A stretch of DNA of 64,000 bases, taken from NCBI RefSeq assembly GCF_001722485.1, contig NZ_LWGL01000001.1:1-64000 (forward strand), read 5' to 3'. The notes under the pieces were generated by a model. It was given only the letters and a program-made list of their open reading frames with translations, was not told where the DNA came from and did no database searches. This stretch comes from Cellulosimicrobium cellulans (GTDB lineage: Bacteria; Actinomycetota; Actinomycetes; Actinomycetales; Cellulomonadaceae). The position numbers and the translations under genes are program-made. Below, piece by piece: positions 7,455 to 16,078 of this stretch. Numbering within the stretch: the first letter of the stretch is position 1; each line of letters starts with the position of its first letter.

Positions 7455-10400
7455 ATGACGTCTACGCGTTCCCGTCGCCGAGGGAGTGCCGCGCTCGCGG
7501 TCACCCTGGCGACCGTCCTGGGCGGGACCCTCCTCGGGCCGCCCGCCGCCGCGGAGGTCGCGGCGGACGAGGGGTTCACCGAGATCCTCGACTTCGAGGA
7601 GTACGAGCGCACCGCGCTCCACGGCCAGGACGGGTGGACCGCCTCGGCCGCCGCCCGCGTCGTGGCCGACCCGCTCAACGCCAACAACCAGATCCTCGAG
7701 CAGGTCGGCGGCGGCCAGAAGTCCTACCGCGCCGTCCCACCCGTCGCCGACGGCGGCACCGGCACCCTGTTCTTCCGCTTCATGCGCACCGGGAGCGTCG
7801 ACACGTCGTTCGGCCTCACGGACGTCGACGCGCCGTCCGACTACGTGAACAGCCGGGCGTACGTGAACAACCAGAACAGCGACGTCATGCTCGTGCGCGA
7901 CGGCGGGTCGTTCAAGCCGGCCGGCGTGTGGTCGCGCGACACGTGGCAGTGCGTGTGGATCGTCGCGGACAACGCCACTGACAAGGTGTCCGTCTACAGC
8001 CAGGGCGGCCCGTACGAGGAGATCACGCGCCTGCCCGAGGGTACGGAGCAGCAGTTCGGCTTCCGCCAGGGCGTGAGCACGGCGCTCGACCGGTTCTTCT
8101 GGATCAACGGCGCGAGCAGCGCCGGCCGGCTCATGCTCGACGACGTCGCCGTCGACCCGTCCGGCGAGAACCTCGCGATCGCCACCGGGAACCCGGGCGA
8201 CTGCGCGTCCGGCGGCACGACGCCGAGCGAGCCGCTGCTCAACCCGCTACCCGACCCGACGCCGTCGGCCCTCGGCATCGAGGTGGAAGAGCTCGTCCAG
8301 CTCCCCGAGTCGCAGACGACGCCCGCGACCTCGGACCAGCGCCTCGTGCGGCACAACCGCATCACGCACCTCGACGAGGTGCCCGACGGCTCGGGCCGCC
8401 TCGCGGTCCCGGACATGAACGAGATCCTCTACATGGTCGACGAGGAGACCGGCGAGCACGTCGCCTACCTCAACGTGCGCGACCAGTTCGTCGACAACTT
8501 CCACAACCACGCCGGGCTCGGCACCGGTTTCGGTTTCGTCGAGTTCCACCCGGAGTTCGCGGACAACGGCGTCTTCTACACCGTGCACACCGAGGCCGGC
8601 AGTGCCCTGACGGAGGACACGCCCGACTTCCCCGCGTTCGGCGGCACCAACTACCACAGCGTGATCACGGAGTGGACCGCGACCGACCCGGCGGCGGAGA
8701 CCTTCGCGGGCACGAGCCGCGAGCTCATGCGCGTACCGTTCGCGGGCCGGGTGCACACCGTCCAGCAGATCGCCTTCAACCCCACCGTCGAGCCCGGCGA
8801 GCCCGACTACGGCATGCTCTACGTCCTCGTCGGGGACGGCGGCAACGGCGTCGGCAACGACAACCCGCAGGACCTCGCGACGCCGCAAGGCAAGATCTTC
8901 CGGATCGACCCGATGGGCGACGACAGCGCGAACGGGCAGTACGGGATCCCGGCGGACAACCCGTTCGTCGGCACGCCGGGCGCGCTGCCCGAGATCTACG
9001 CCGTCGGCATGCGCGACCCGCACCGCATCAGCTGGGACCCCGAGGGCGACCACACGATGTACCTCGGCCACATCGGCGAGTGGCAGGTCGAGTCGGTCTA
9101 CGCCGTCGAGCCGGGAGACAACTTCGGCTGGTCCGACCGCGAGGGGCCGTTCCTCGCGGAGAACCGGCAGATCTTCCCGCTGCCCGCCGACGACGCCGAG
9201 AACGGCTTCACCTACCCCGTCGCCGCGTACGACCACAACCGCGACCCCGGCCAGACCGGCGACGCGGGCGTGGCGCTCAACGGCGGGTTCGTGTACCGCG
9301 GCGACATCCCCGAGCTGCGCGGCCGCTACCTGTTCACCGACCTCGTGCGCGGCTGGGTGCTGTCCACGCAGGCCGACGAGATGCAGCGCAACGACGGCGA
9401 CCTCGAGGACCTCGCGGAGATCGAGCACCTCAAGGTCTTCCGCGACGGCGTCGAGACGACCTTCCAGGACCTCGTCGGTGACAGGCGCGTCGACCTGCGC
9501 TTCGGCGCCGACGCGGACGGCGAGCTCTACCTCGTGTCGAAGGCGGACGGGAAGGTGTGGAAGGTGACGGGCGCCCGGCACGTCGGCGCGTCGTCGCCGC
9601 ACGCCCTGCCGGAGCTCGCGCCGAACCTCGTCGCGCACTACGACTTCGACCACCCGGTCGCGGGCGACGCGACGCGGGAGGACGACCAGGGCTGGTCCGG
9701 CACGGACATCCAGCTCGTCAACGGCGGCACGGAGATGCGGGTCGCGGACCGCGCGTACCCCGGAGCGGGGGAGGCGCTGCAGACGCAGCAGATGAGCCCG
9801 CGCACGGCCTCGAACGACGACTGGAAGGCGGGCGTCCACGACCCCGAGGGCGTCAAGACGCTCGGGGCCTTCGCCGACGCCGACGAGATCTCGGTGATGG
9901 GGTGGTTCAAGCCGACCGGCGAGCACCCCGCGCTGAACTCCGGCACCGCGAACCCCGACGACCGCTACAACGCGATCGGCCTCGCCGGCGTGCTCACGGG
10001 CACCTCCGACGGCCACGCGGTGCGCGCGCTGCTCGAGGTGATCACCGTGGACGGCGAGCTCAAGCTCGTCGCGCTCGGCCGCCGCGTCGACGGGGCGGGG
10101 TCGTGGACCTTCGCCGCGGACCTGCCGTGGGACCAGATCCTCGAGCGCGGGAAGTGGGTCCACCTGGCCGCCACCTTCGACTTCGCGGGCGGCGAGATGC
10201 AGCTGTTCATGAACGGCGAGAAGCTCGAGGGCCGGTACACGTCGTCGACCAACCCGTGGGGCGCCGGCGCGACGTCGCCGTCCGACCCCGCCGGGATCAA
10301 GATCGGCGGCAGCTACCCGCAGGACACGCGTGAGGCCAACCCGTTCAACGGCCGCATGGACGACCTCATGTTCCTCGACGTCGTCCCGACGCCCGAGCAG

Positions 10401-11357
10401 GTCGCGGCGCAGTACGCGCTGTTCGGGGCCGAGCCGGTGGAGCCGCCCGCGCCGCCGTCGTGCTCGCCCGCCGGCGAGCAGGTCACGGACGTCATGGACG
10501 CCGAGCACTGGGCACCGCGCACCCCGTCCAAGTGGCAGTTCCCCGGCGAGGAGGTCGTGCTCGCCGAGGCCGGCACCGACCCGGACGACGGCATCCGACG
10601 GCCGTTCGAGTACGCCGTGCTCACCGAGGGCCCGGAGCTCGGCTCGTTCGCACTCGACGCCGAGGTCCGGCTCGACGCGCCGGCGTCGGTGAACAACCGG
10701 GACGTCATCGTCGTCTTCGGCTGGCAGTCGGACACGCAGTACTACTACGCCCACCTGTCGCAGGACAACACGATCTACGCCCACAACGGCATCTTCAAGG
10801 TCGACGGCCGCGACCGGGAGCGGATCGACGACCAGTGGGACGGGACGGTCGGCGCCCCGCCGGCCGTGACCGACGAGGAGTGGCACGACGTGCGCGTCGT
10901 GCGGTGCGCGGACAGCGGCGACGTCGCCGTCTACGTCGACGGGCTCGACACCCCGCTCCTCACGGCGAACGACACGACGTTCGCGACCGGACGCGTCGGG
11001 TTCGGGTCGTTCGACAACACCGGCCGGATCCGCGACCTCACCGTCACGGCGGCCGAGGAGCCGGCGGGCGTCGACCTGGACGTCGAGGTCGCCCCGCGCT
11101 GCCTCGCCGGTCGCGTGTACCTCGCGGTCGCCGCGACGAACGCGAGCGCGGTGCCGGCGGACGTGACGCTCTCCACGGCGTACGGCAGCCGGACGCTCGC
11201 CGACGTCGCTCCCGGCGCGGCGGCGTACCACGCGTTCGCCGTCCGGGCGACGTCCGTGGAGGCCGGAACCGTCACGGTGTCGGCGATCGCGACGGTGGAC
11301 GGCGAGGAGGTGACGTCCGAGGTCGAGGTCGACCACGGGGCGCACGCCTGCGGCTGA
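7455..11357 (+). CDS. secreted PQQ-type sugar dehydrogenase with LamG/lectin-like modules
   Basis: A 1300-residue exported multi-domain protein. Residues 1-36 are a signal peptide (RRR, hydrophobic core, PPAAAE). 37-245 is a beta-sandwich module (EYERTALHGQDGW...DDVAVDPSGEN). About 273-703 is a glucose/sorbosone-dehydrogenase six-bladed propeller (HNHAGLGTGFGFVEFHPEF, GMLYVLVGDGGNG, EIYAVGMRDPHRISWDP, GDNFGWSDREGP). About 720-985 is a LamG/concanavalin-like domain, about 1006-1198 a second jelly-roll, and 1205-1300 a C-terminal beta domain (APRCLAGRVYLAV) of a type I recall at the ends of secreted glycosidases in this group. It probably oxidises sugars or acts on polysaccharide outside the cell; substrate and PQQ use are not shown. 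No pqq biosynthesis genes are near. Start ATG 7455; monocistronic. Confidence 0.85.
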   Translation: MTSTRSRRRGSAALAVTLATVLGGTLLGPPAAAEVAADEGFTEILDFEEYERTALHGQDGWTASAAARVVADPLNANNQILEQVGGGQKSYRAVPPVADGGTGTLFFRFMRTGSVDTSFGLTDVDAPSDYVNSRAYVNNQNSDVMLVRDGGSFKPAGVWSRDTWQCVWIVADNATDKVSVYSQGGPYEEITRLPEGTEQQFGFRQGVSTALDRFFWINGASSAGRLMLDDVAVDPSGENLAIATGNPGDCASGGTTPSEPLLNPLPDPTPSALGIEVEELVQLPESQTTPATSDQRLVRHNRITHLDEVPDGSGRLAVPDMNEILYMVDEETGEHVAYLNVRDQFVDNFHNHAGLGTGFGFVEFHPEFADNGVFYTVHTEAGSALTEDTPDFPAFGGTNYHSVITEWTATDPAAETFAGTSRELMRVPFAGRVHTVQQIAFNPTVEPGEPDYGMLYVLVGDGGNGVGNDNPQDLATPQGKIFRIDPMGDDSANGQYGIPADNPFVGTPGALPEIYAVGMRDPHRISWDPEGDHTMYLGHIGEWQVESVYAVEPGDNFGWSDREGPFLAENRQIFPLPADDAENGFTYPVAAYDHNRDPGQTGDAGVALNGGFVYRGDIPELRGRYLFTDLVRGWVLSTQADEMQRNDGDLEDLAEIEHLKVFRDGVETTFQDLVGDRRVDLRFGADADGELYLVSKADGKVWKVTGARHVGASSPHALPELAPNLVAHYDFDHPVAGDATREDDQGWSGTDIQLVNGGTEMRVADRAYPGAGEALQTQQMSPRTASNDDWKAGVHDPEGVKTLGAFADADEISVMGWFKPTGEHPALNSGTANPDDRYNAIGLAGVLTGTSDGHAVRALLEVITVDGELKLVALGRRVDGAGSWTFAADLPWDQILERGKWVHLAATFDFAGGEMQLFMNGEKLEGRYTSSTNPWGAGATSPSDPAGIKIGGSYPQDTREANPFNGRMDDLMFLDVVPTPEQVAAQYALFGAEPVEPPAPPSCSPAGEQVTDVMDAEHWAPRTPSKWQFPGEEVVLAEAGTDPDDGIRRPFEYAVLTEGPELGSFALDAEVRLDAPASVNNRDVIVVFGWQSDTQYYYAHLSQDNTIYAHNGIFKVDGRDRERIDDQWDGTVGAPPAVTDEEWHDVRVVRCADSGDVAVYVDGLDTPLLTANDTTFATGRVGFGSFDNTGRIRDLTVTAAEEPAGVDLDVEVAPRCLAGRVYLAVAATNASAVPADVTLSTAYGSRTLADVAPGAAAYHAFAVRATSVEAGTVTVSAIATVDGEEVTSEVEVDHGAHACG

Positions 11358-11377
11358 CCCACGGCCTGACGTGAGGG

Positions 11378-11402
11378 GGTGTGCGCGGGTCCCGCGCACA
11401 CC
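11378..11402. terminator. bidirectional hairpin between convergent genes
   Basis: GGTGTGCGCGGG-T-CCCGCGCACACC forms a perfect 12-bp palindromic arm pair between the sugar-dehydrogenase stop and the lacI-type stop, so it can serve both convergent transcripts. Confidence 0.65.
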
Positions 11403-11448
11403 TCCTCTGGCGTCGGGTCGTGCGACGACGGACGCCGTCGGGGCGCCG

Positions 11449-12501
11449 TCAGCCTCGCACGGGCGGCGGCGCCGTCGAGTCGCGCACGACCAGGGCGTGC
11501 CCCGTGGCGCGGCGCCGGGGCCGCTCCGACGCCGGGCGCAGCGCGAGCTCGAGCGCGGCCGCGCCGATCTCGCTCATGGGCAGGCGCACGGTCGTCAGCG
11601 CGGGCGCGAGGTCCTGGGCCACCTGGATGTCGTCGAAGCCGGTGACGGACACCTCGTGCGGCACGGAGACGCCCCGCTCGCGCAGGACGGACAGCACGCC
11701 GGTGGCCATCGCGTCGTTGAGAGCGAGGATCGCCGTCGTCCCGGGGTGCTCGTCGAGCAGGCGCCGCGCGGCGTCCCGGCCGCCCTCGCGCGTGAAGGGT
11801 GCGTGCACGACGGGCAGGGCGTCCGCGTCGAGCCCGTGGCGCGCGACGGCCGCGCGCACGCCCGCGAGCCGGTCGGCGATCGTCGTGAGCTGATCCGGCC
11901 CGGCGGCGACCGCGAGGCGTCGGTGCCCGAGCCCGAGCAGGTGCTCGGCGACGCTCTCCCCCGCCGGCGCGTTGTCGGGCAGGACCGCGTCGCAGCGCAG
12001 GTGGTGACGCCCGACGACGACGACGCGCCCTCCTGCCTCCTGGAACGCGGCGAGCTCGCGCGCGGCGTCCGCCTCCATCGCCGGGTCGACGTAGCCCGAG
12101 CCCGCCATGAGGACGGCGCCCACCCGGTGGGCGCGCATGAGGCGGATCTGCGCGACCTCCGCGCTCGGCTCTCGCTCGGTGTGGCTGATCTGCACGCTCC
12201 AGCCGTGCTGGGCGGCCACGCGCACGACGCCGCTCGCGATCTCGGAGAAGTACGGGTCGCCGATCTCGTAGACGACGAGACCGGCGACGGACGTCGTGCC
12301 GCCCGCGAGCGTGCGGGCGTGCGGGTTCGCGACGTACCCCATCTCCGCCGCCACGCGGCGCACCTGGGCGGCGACCTCCTCGGAGACGCCCTGGCTCCCC
12401 GAGAGCGACCGGGACGCGGTCGCGAGGGACACGCCGGCCCGCTCCGCCACGTCGGCGAGCCGGAGCCCGCCGCGACCCGCCGTCCTGCCCTCACGCCGCA
12501 C
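11449..12501 (-). CDS. LacI-family transcriptional regulator
   Basis: A 350-residue LacI/GalR regulator. The N-terminal helix-turn-helix and hinge are clear (LADVAERAGVSLATASRSLS, VAAEMGYVANPHARTLA), followed by a periplasmic-binding-protein-like effector domain (VAGLVVYEIGDPYFSEIASG, ILALNDAMATGVLSVLRERG, VTGFDDIQVAQDLAPALTTV). It is divergent from the ABC transporter operon, and tandem AAGCGCTT palindromes lie in the shared 170-bp gap, so it probably represses that operon and itself. Effectors of this family are usually sugars or nucleosides. This is unexpected beside a branched-chain-amino-acid-type transporter and hints that the true cargo is different. The first ~12 residues before LRLADV are unusual, so the start could be further in. 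Confidence 0.92.
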   Translation of the reverse strand: MRREGRTAGRGGLRLADVAERAGVSLATASRSLSGSQGVSEEVAAQVRRVAAEMGYVANPHARTLAGGTTSVAGLVVYEIGDPYFSEIASGVVRVAAQHGWSVQISHTEREPSAEVAQIRLMRAHRVGAVLMAGSGYVDPAMEADAARELAAFQEAGGRVVVVGRHHLRCDAVLPDNAPAGESVAEHLLGLGHRRLAVAAGPDQLTTIADRLAGVRAAVARHGLDADALPVVHAPFTREGGRDAARRLLDEHPGTTAILALNDAMATGVLSVLRERGVSVPHEVSVTGFDDIQVAQDLAPALTTVRLPMSEIGAAALELALRPASERPRRRATGHALVVRDSTAPPPVRG

Positions 12502-12559
12502 CGCGACCCCGTCCGTCCGGGCGCACGCCGTCGGTCCGCGAGACCACCCGACGTGACGC

Positions 12560-12616
12560 TTGCCACATCCCTGTCCCGCAGCGTAGCCTGGCGGAAGCGC
12601 TTACGAAAGCGCTTAC
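12560..12616 (+). promoter_or_regulatory. promoter of liv-type operon with two tandem LacI operators
   Basis: TTGCCA (12560-12565), 18 nt and TAGCCT (12584-12589) form the promoter; the -10 is identical to that of the sugar-dehydrogenase gene. Two LacI-type operators follow head to tail: GGAAGCGCTTAC (12593-12604) and GAAAGCGCTTAC (12605-12616). Each is centred on the palindrome AAGCGCTT, and the centres are exactly 12 bp apart. The predicted +1 (about 12596) falls inside the first operator, so binding would block initiation. Confidence 0.7.
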
Positions 12617-12671
12617 GTACGCCGATGTACGGTCGAGTACTCACTACGACGAGGTAGGGAGAGTCAGCTCC

Positions 12672-13934
12672 ATGTCCCCACGGATGTCCCCTCGGATGCC
12701 ACAGCGCACCCGCAAGCAGCGCGCGCTCGCCGTCGCGGCAGGCCTGTCCGCGACCGCCCTGGTCCTCACCGCCTGCTCGGGCGGCGGCTCCGGTGGCGGC
12801 GGGGGCGGGGGTGCCGACGACCCCATCGTCATCGGCATCTCCCTGCCCCTGACCGGCGACTTCTCCGAACCCGGCAAGGGCGTCCAGCGCGGGTACGAGG
12901 CCTGGGCGCAGTTCGTCAACGAGGACGGTGGCCTGCTGGGGCGCCAGGTCGAGCTGAAGATCCTCGACGACCAGTCCAACGCCGACCGCGTCGTCCAGGA
13001 CTACGAGGCGCTCATCGCCCAGGACGAGGTGGACCTCGTCTTCGGGCCGTTCTCGACGCGTCTCGTCGTCCCGAGCGCCCGCGTCGCCGAGGAGTACGGC
13101 ATGCTCTTCGTCGAGCCGGCCGGAGCCGCGAACGAGGTCTTCGAGCAGGGCTTCGAGAACCTCTTCTACGCCGCGCCCGCGGTGGCGGACGACCACTACA
13201 ACTACCTCGCGGAGCACATCCTCGCGATGCCCGAGGGCGAGCGGCCGACGACGGTCGCGGTGGCCGCCATGGACGACCCGTTCGCCCAGGGCACGGCGTA
13301 CGGCCTGCGCGACAAGCTCGCCGACGCGGGGCTCGAGATCGTCGTCGACGAGGTGTACCCGCCCAACACGACGGACTTCTCCTCGATCGCGGCGAAGATC
13401 GCCGACTCCGGGGCGGAGATGGTCATCGGCGGCACCCAGTACCAGGACGCCGTCAACCTCATCGTGGCGCTGCAGCAGCTGAACTACCAGCCCGAGATCG
13501 CCGCGTTCTCGACGGCCCCCACCAACCCCGAGTTCTCCGCCGCGATCGGCGCGAAGACCGAGGGCATCCTCTCCCCGACCGGGTACACCGAGACCGCGAG
13601 CTGGCCCTCGAACGTCGAGTTCGTCGAGCGGTACACCGAGCTCCACGGCAACCCCCCGGGCGAGGACGAGGCGAACGCGTACACGACCGGGCAGGTCGTC
13701 GCGGCCGCCGTCGAGGCCGTCGGCTGCGCCGAGCAGGGCGAGTGCCAGCAGGAGCTCATCGACTGGCTGCGCGAGAACGAGGTCGAGACGGTCGTCGGAC
13801 CGCTCACGTGGGACGAGACGGGCAAGCCGCAGGGCGCCCACCTCATCCAGCAGTACGTGGACGGCGAGATCCAGATCGTCCTGCCCGAGGACGCGAAGGA
13901 AGCCGACCTAATCTTCCCCAAGCCGGCGTGGTGA
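12672..13934 (+). CDS. ABC transporter substrate-binding lipoprotein (Leu/Ile/Val-binding family)
   Basis: A 420-residue lipoprotein. It has a basic N-terminus, a hydrophobic core and the lipobox LTAC (VLTACSGG), followed by a Gly-rich linker (SGGGGGGG) and a type-1 periplasmic binding fold (Peripla_BP_6): IVIGISLPLTGDFSEPGKG, VDLVFGPFSTRLVVPSARVA, AMDDPFAQGTAYGLRD, GGTQYQDAVNLIVALQQ. It captures cargo outside the membrane and delivers it to the LivH/LivM-type permeases downstream. Family members bind branched-chain amino acids, amides, urea or aromatic acids; the motifs do not fix the ligand. Start ATG 12672; an ATG 12 codons later is also possible. It is first in the operon and under the tandem LacI operators. 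Confidence 0.92.
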   Translation: MSPRMSPRMPQRTRKQRALAVAAGLSATALVLTACSGGGSGGGGGGGADDPIVIGISLPLTGDFSEPGKGVQRGYEAWAQFVNEDGGLLGRQVELKILDDQSNADRVVQDYEALIAQDEVDLVFGPFSTRLVVPSARVAEEYGMLFVEPAGAANEVFEQGFENLFYAAPAVADDHYNYLAEHILAMPEGERPTTVAVAAMDDPFAQGTAYGLRDKLADAGLEIVVDEVYPPNTTDFSSIAAKIADSGAEMVIGGTQYQDAVNLIVALQQLNYQPEIAAFSTAPTNPEFSAAIGAKTEGILSPTGYTETASWPSNVEFVERYTELHGNPPGEDEANAYTTGQVVAAAVEAVGCAEQGECQQELIDWLRENEVETVVGPLTWDETGKPQGAHLIQQYVDGEIQIVLPEDAKEADLIFPKPAW

Positions 13935-13941
13935 TCGGCTC

Positions 13942-14826
13942 GTGACAGGGACGCTCCTCTTCCAGAGCCTCGTGCTCGGCGTGCTGCTGGGAGGGCTCTA
14001 CGCCCTCCTGGCGGCGGGCCTCACCCTGTACTTCGGCGTGATGCGCGTCGTGATGATCGCCCACTCGGCGTTCCTCATCCTCGCCGCGTACCTCGCCTGG
14101 TTCTTCCACCAGCAGACCGGGATGGACCCGCTGCTCTCGCTGGTCGTCACGGTCCCGCTGTTCTTCCTCGTGGGCGTGGGCATGCAGCGCCTGCTCATCA
14201 CGCGCCTGCGGCCGGCGACGCTCACGATGATGTCGGTGCTCCTGACGTTCGCGATCGCGCTCTTCATCGAGGGCATGATCGGCTTCGTCTGGAGCGGCAC
14301 CCAGCGGCGCATCCAGCTGCCGTACTCGGGCGCGAGCCTCGAGCTGTTCGGGGCACGGATCGCCGTCGTCAAGCTCGTCGCGTTCGGGCTCGCCGCCCTG
14401 TCGCTCGGCCTGCTCTACCTGCTCATGAAGCACAGCCGGTTCGGGCAGGCGCTGCGGGCGACGATCCAGCACCGGGAGGCGGCCCAGCTGGTCGGGATCA
14501 AGACCGACCGCGTCGCCGGCTACGGCTTCGGCCTCGGCCTCGCGACCGCGGCGATCGGCGGCACCGCGCTGTCGCTCGACGCGACGATCTACCCGTCGCT
14601 GCACTGGCACTGGATCGGCCCGCTCATGGCGATCATCGTCGTCGGCGGCCTGGGGTCGATCCCGGGCGCCGCGATGGCCGCCATGGTGCTCGGCATCGGC
14701 CAGAGCCTGCTCCAGGTGCCCCTCGGCACCACGTGGGCGCAGACCATCTTCTACGTCGCGCTGTTCGCGACGCTGATGCTGCGGCCCCAGGGATTCTTCG
14801 GAGGTCGCCTTGCCCAACGCTTCTGA
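13942..14826 (+). CDS. branched-chain amino acid-type ABC permease (LivH-like)
   Basis: A 294-residue permease with about eight hydrophobic segments. It opens with FQSLVLGVLLGGLYALLAAG, the family signature, and contains the cytoplasmic coupling loop LRATIQHREAAQLVGIKTDR and the GGLGSIPGAAMAAMVLGIGQ motif near the end. It pairs with the LivM-like protein to form the transmembrane channel of the importer. The GTG at 13942 is 7 nt after the binding-protein stop. The 3' end overlaps the next gene by 17 bp. Confidence 0.92.
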   Translation: MTGTLLFQSLVLGVLLGGLYALLAAGLTLYFGVMRVVMIAHSAFLILAAYLAWFFHQQTGMDPLLSLVVTVPLFFLVGVGMQRLLITRLRPATLTMMSVLLTFAIALFIEGMIGFVWSGTQRRIQLPYSGASLELFGARIAVVKLVAFGLAALSLGLLYLLMKHSRFGQALRATIQHREAAQLVGIKTDRVAGYGFGLGLATAAIGGTALSLDATIYPSLHWHWIGPLMAIIVVGGLGSIPGAAMAAMVLGIGQSLLQVPLGTTWAQTIFYVALFATLMLRPQGFFGGRLAQRF

Positions 14827-16078
14827 CACCAGACCGCCGCGGGCCGCGGGCCGCGGTGCCGCGGGAGGCCCGGCGGCGAGCGCCGGCGCGCGCCCGGGCG
14901 GGTCCGCGGGGCCGACGCCGCGCCCGTGGACGCGGATCGTCCGCCTGGCCGCGCTGCTCGTCGGGGCCGCGGCGATCCTCGCCTTCCCGACGGCGGCGCC
15001 CAACGCGTACATCCTGTCCGCCGGCATCGTCGTCGCGAGCTACGCGTGCACCGCCACCGCCTGGAACTTCATGGGCGGCTTCACGGGCTACGTGTCGCTC
15101 GGCCACGCCGCCTTCTTCGGTCTCGGCGCCTACGGGACCGGGCTGCTCATCCGCGACGTCGGCCTGCCGAGCTTCGTCGCGTGGCTCGTGGCCGGCGTGA
15201 TCGTCCTCCTCGTGACGATCCCCGTCGGCATCGCCGCGCTGCGCGTGCGCGGGGCGTCGTTCGTCATCGTCTCCATCGCGTTCGTGCTCATCCTTCTGCT
15301 CGTGTTCCAGGCGTGGGGGACGTTCACGGGCGGGTCGGACGGCCTCGTCGTCCCGCGCCCCTTCCCCGACATGCTGCGCCCGGAGCACCACCAGACGTTC
15401 TTCTACCTGTTCGTCGGCCTGCTCGCCGTCATGCTGGTGGCGTGGTGGGCGATCGACCGGTCGCGATTCGGCACGGGGCTCAAGGCGGTCCGTGAGGACG
15501 AGGACAAGGCGCAGGCGCTCGGGGTCCCGACGCGCAACTACAAGCTCGTCGCCTACGTCGTCTCGGCGACGTTCACCGGCCTCGCGGGCGGCATGTACGC
15601 GCTGTGGTTCGGCGACCTCGACCCGATCTTCCAGTTCTCGATCATGCTCGGCGCGTACATGGTGCTCATGGCGCTGCTCGGCGGCGTCCGGCACCTCTTC
15701 GGCCCGCTCCTCGGCGCGCTGATCGTCGGCACGGGGCTGGAGTACTTCAAGCTCGAGTTCGGCGACACCCAGTTCCACCTCGTCGCGACGGCGATCCTGC
15801 TCGGCGTCGTCGTGCTGTTCATGCCGGACGGCATCATCCCCGCCCTGCAGGCCCTCGTGCGCCGCTTCGGCCCGCAGGACTCCTCCATCCGCGAGATGAC
15901 GGCGGCCGAGCTCCTCGAGCGCAACCGCGCGGCGTCGGGTGCACCGACCGCCGAGGGCACGGGAGAGGACGAGGGGCCGCGTCGTGGCGGGCCTGGCGCG
16001 AGCTCGCGAGGGACGAGCGAGCGGATGGTAGACGCGGCCCCTCGTCCTCGGACGGGCCCGGAGGAGGACGACCGATGA
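14810..16078 (+). CDS. branched-chain amino acid-type ABC permease (LivM-like)
   Basis: A 422-residue permease. It has a Pro/Gly/Ala-rich cytoplasmic N-tail of about 40 residues, a LivM core (TAWNFMGGFTGYVSLGHAAFFG, GTGLKAVREDEDKAQALGVP, FGPLLGALIVGTGLEYFKLE) and a hydrophilic C-tail. The unusual TTG start at 14810 is decided by a perfect GGAGG box (14800-14804) with 5-nt spacing. The C-tail coding DNA contains a perfect 19-bp inverted repeat (15965-15983 / 16031-16049) enclosing 47 nt, so the mRNA can fold into a large hairpin just before the livG start. The stop overlaps livG by 4 bp. Confidence 0.92.
   Translation: MPNASDTRPPRAAGRGAAGGPAASAGARPGGSAGPTPRPWTRIVRLAALLVGAAAILAFPTAAPNAYILSAGIVVASYACTATAWNFMGGFTGYVSLGHAAFFGLGAYGTGLLIRDVGLPSFVAWLVAGVIVLLVTIPVGIAALRVRGASFVIVSIAFVLILLLVFQAWGTFTGGSDGLVVPRPFPDMLRPEHHQTFFYLFVGLLAVMLVAWWAIDRSRFGTGLKAVREDEDKAQALGVPTRNYKLVAYVVSATFTGLAGGMYALWFGDLDPIFQFSIMLGAYMVLMALLGGVRHLFGPLLGALIVGTGLEYFKLEFGDTQFHLVATAILLGVVVLFMPDGIIPALQALVRRFGPQDSSIREMTAAELLERNRAASGAPTAEGTGEDEGPRRGGPGASSRGTSERMVDAAPRPRTGPEEDDR
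15965..16049 (+). repeat. perfect 19-bp inverted repeat inside 3' end of livM-like gene
   Basis: Arms GAGGACGAGGGGCCGCGTC (15965-15983) and its exact complement (16031-16049) flank 47 nt that include the palindrome GCGAGCTCGC. The repeat lies wholly in coding sequence for the hydrophilic C-tail and ends 26 nt before the livG ATG. It may be an mRNA structure affecting downstream translation or stability, or the footprint of an inserted palindrome. Confidence 0.85.

Noticed and set aside
8247-11399. 1050-codon open frame antisense to the sugar dehydrogenase gene
   Set aside because: It lacks any recognisable domain, has the Arg/Ala/Gly/His-rich composition of antisense frames in high-GC DNA, and the opposite strand encodes a clear multi-domain protein.
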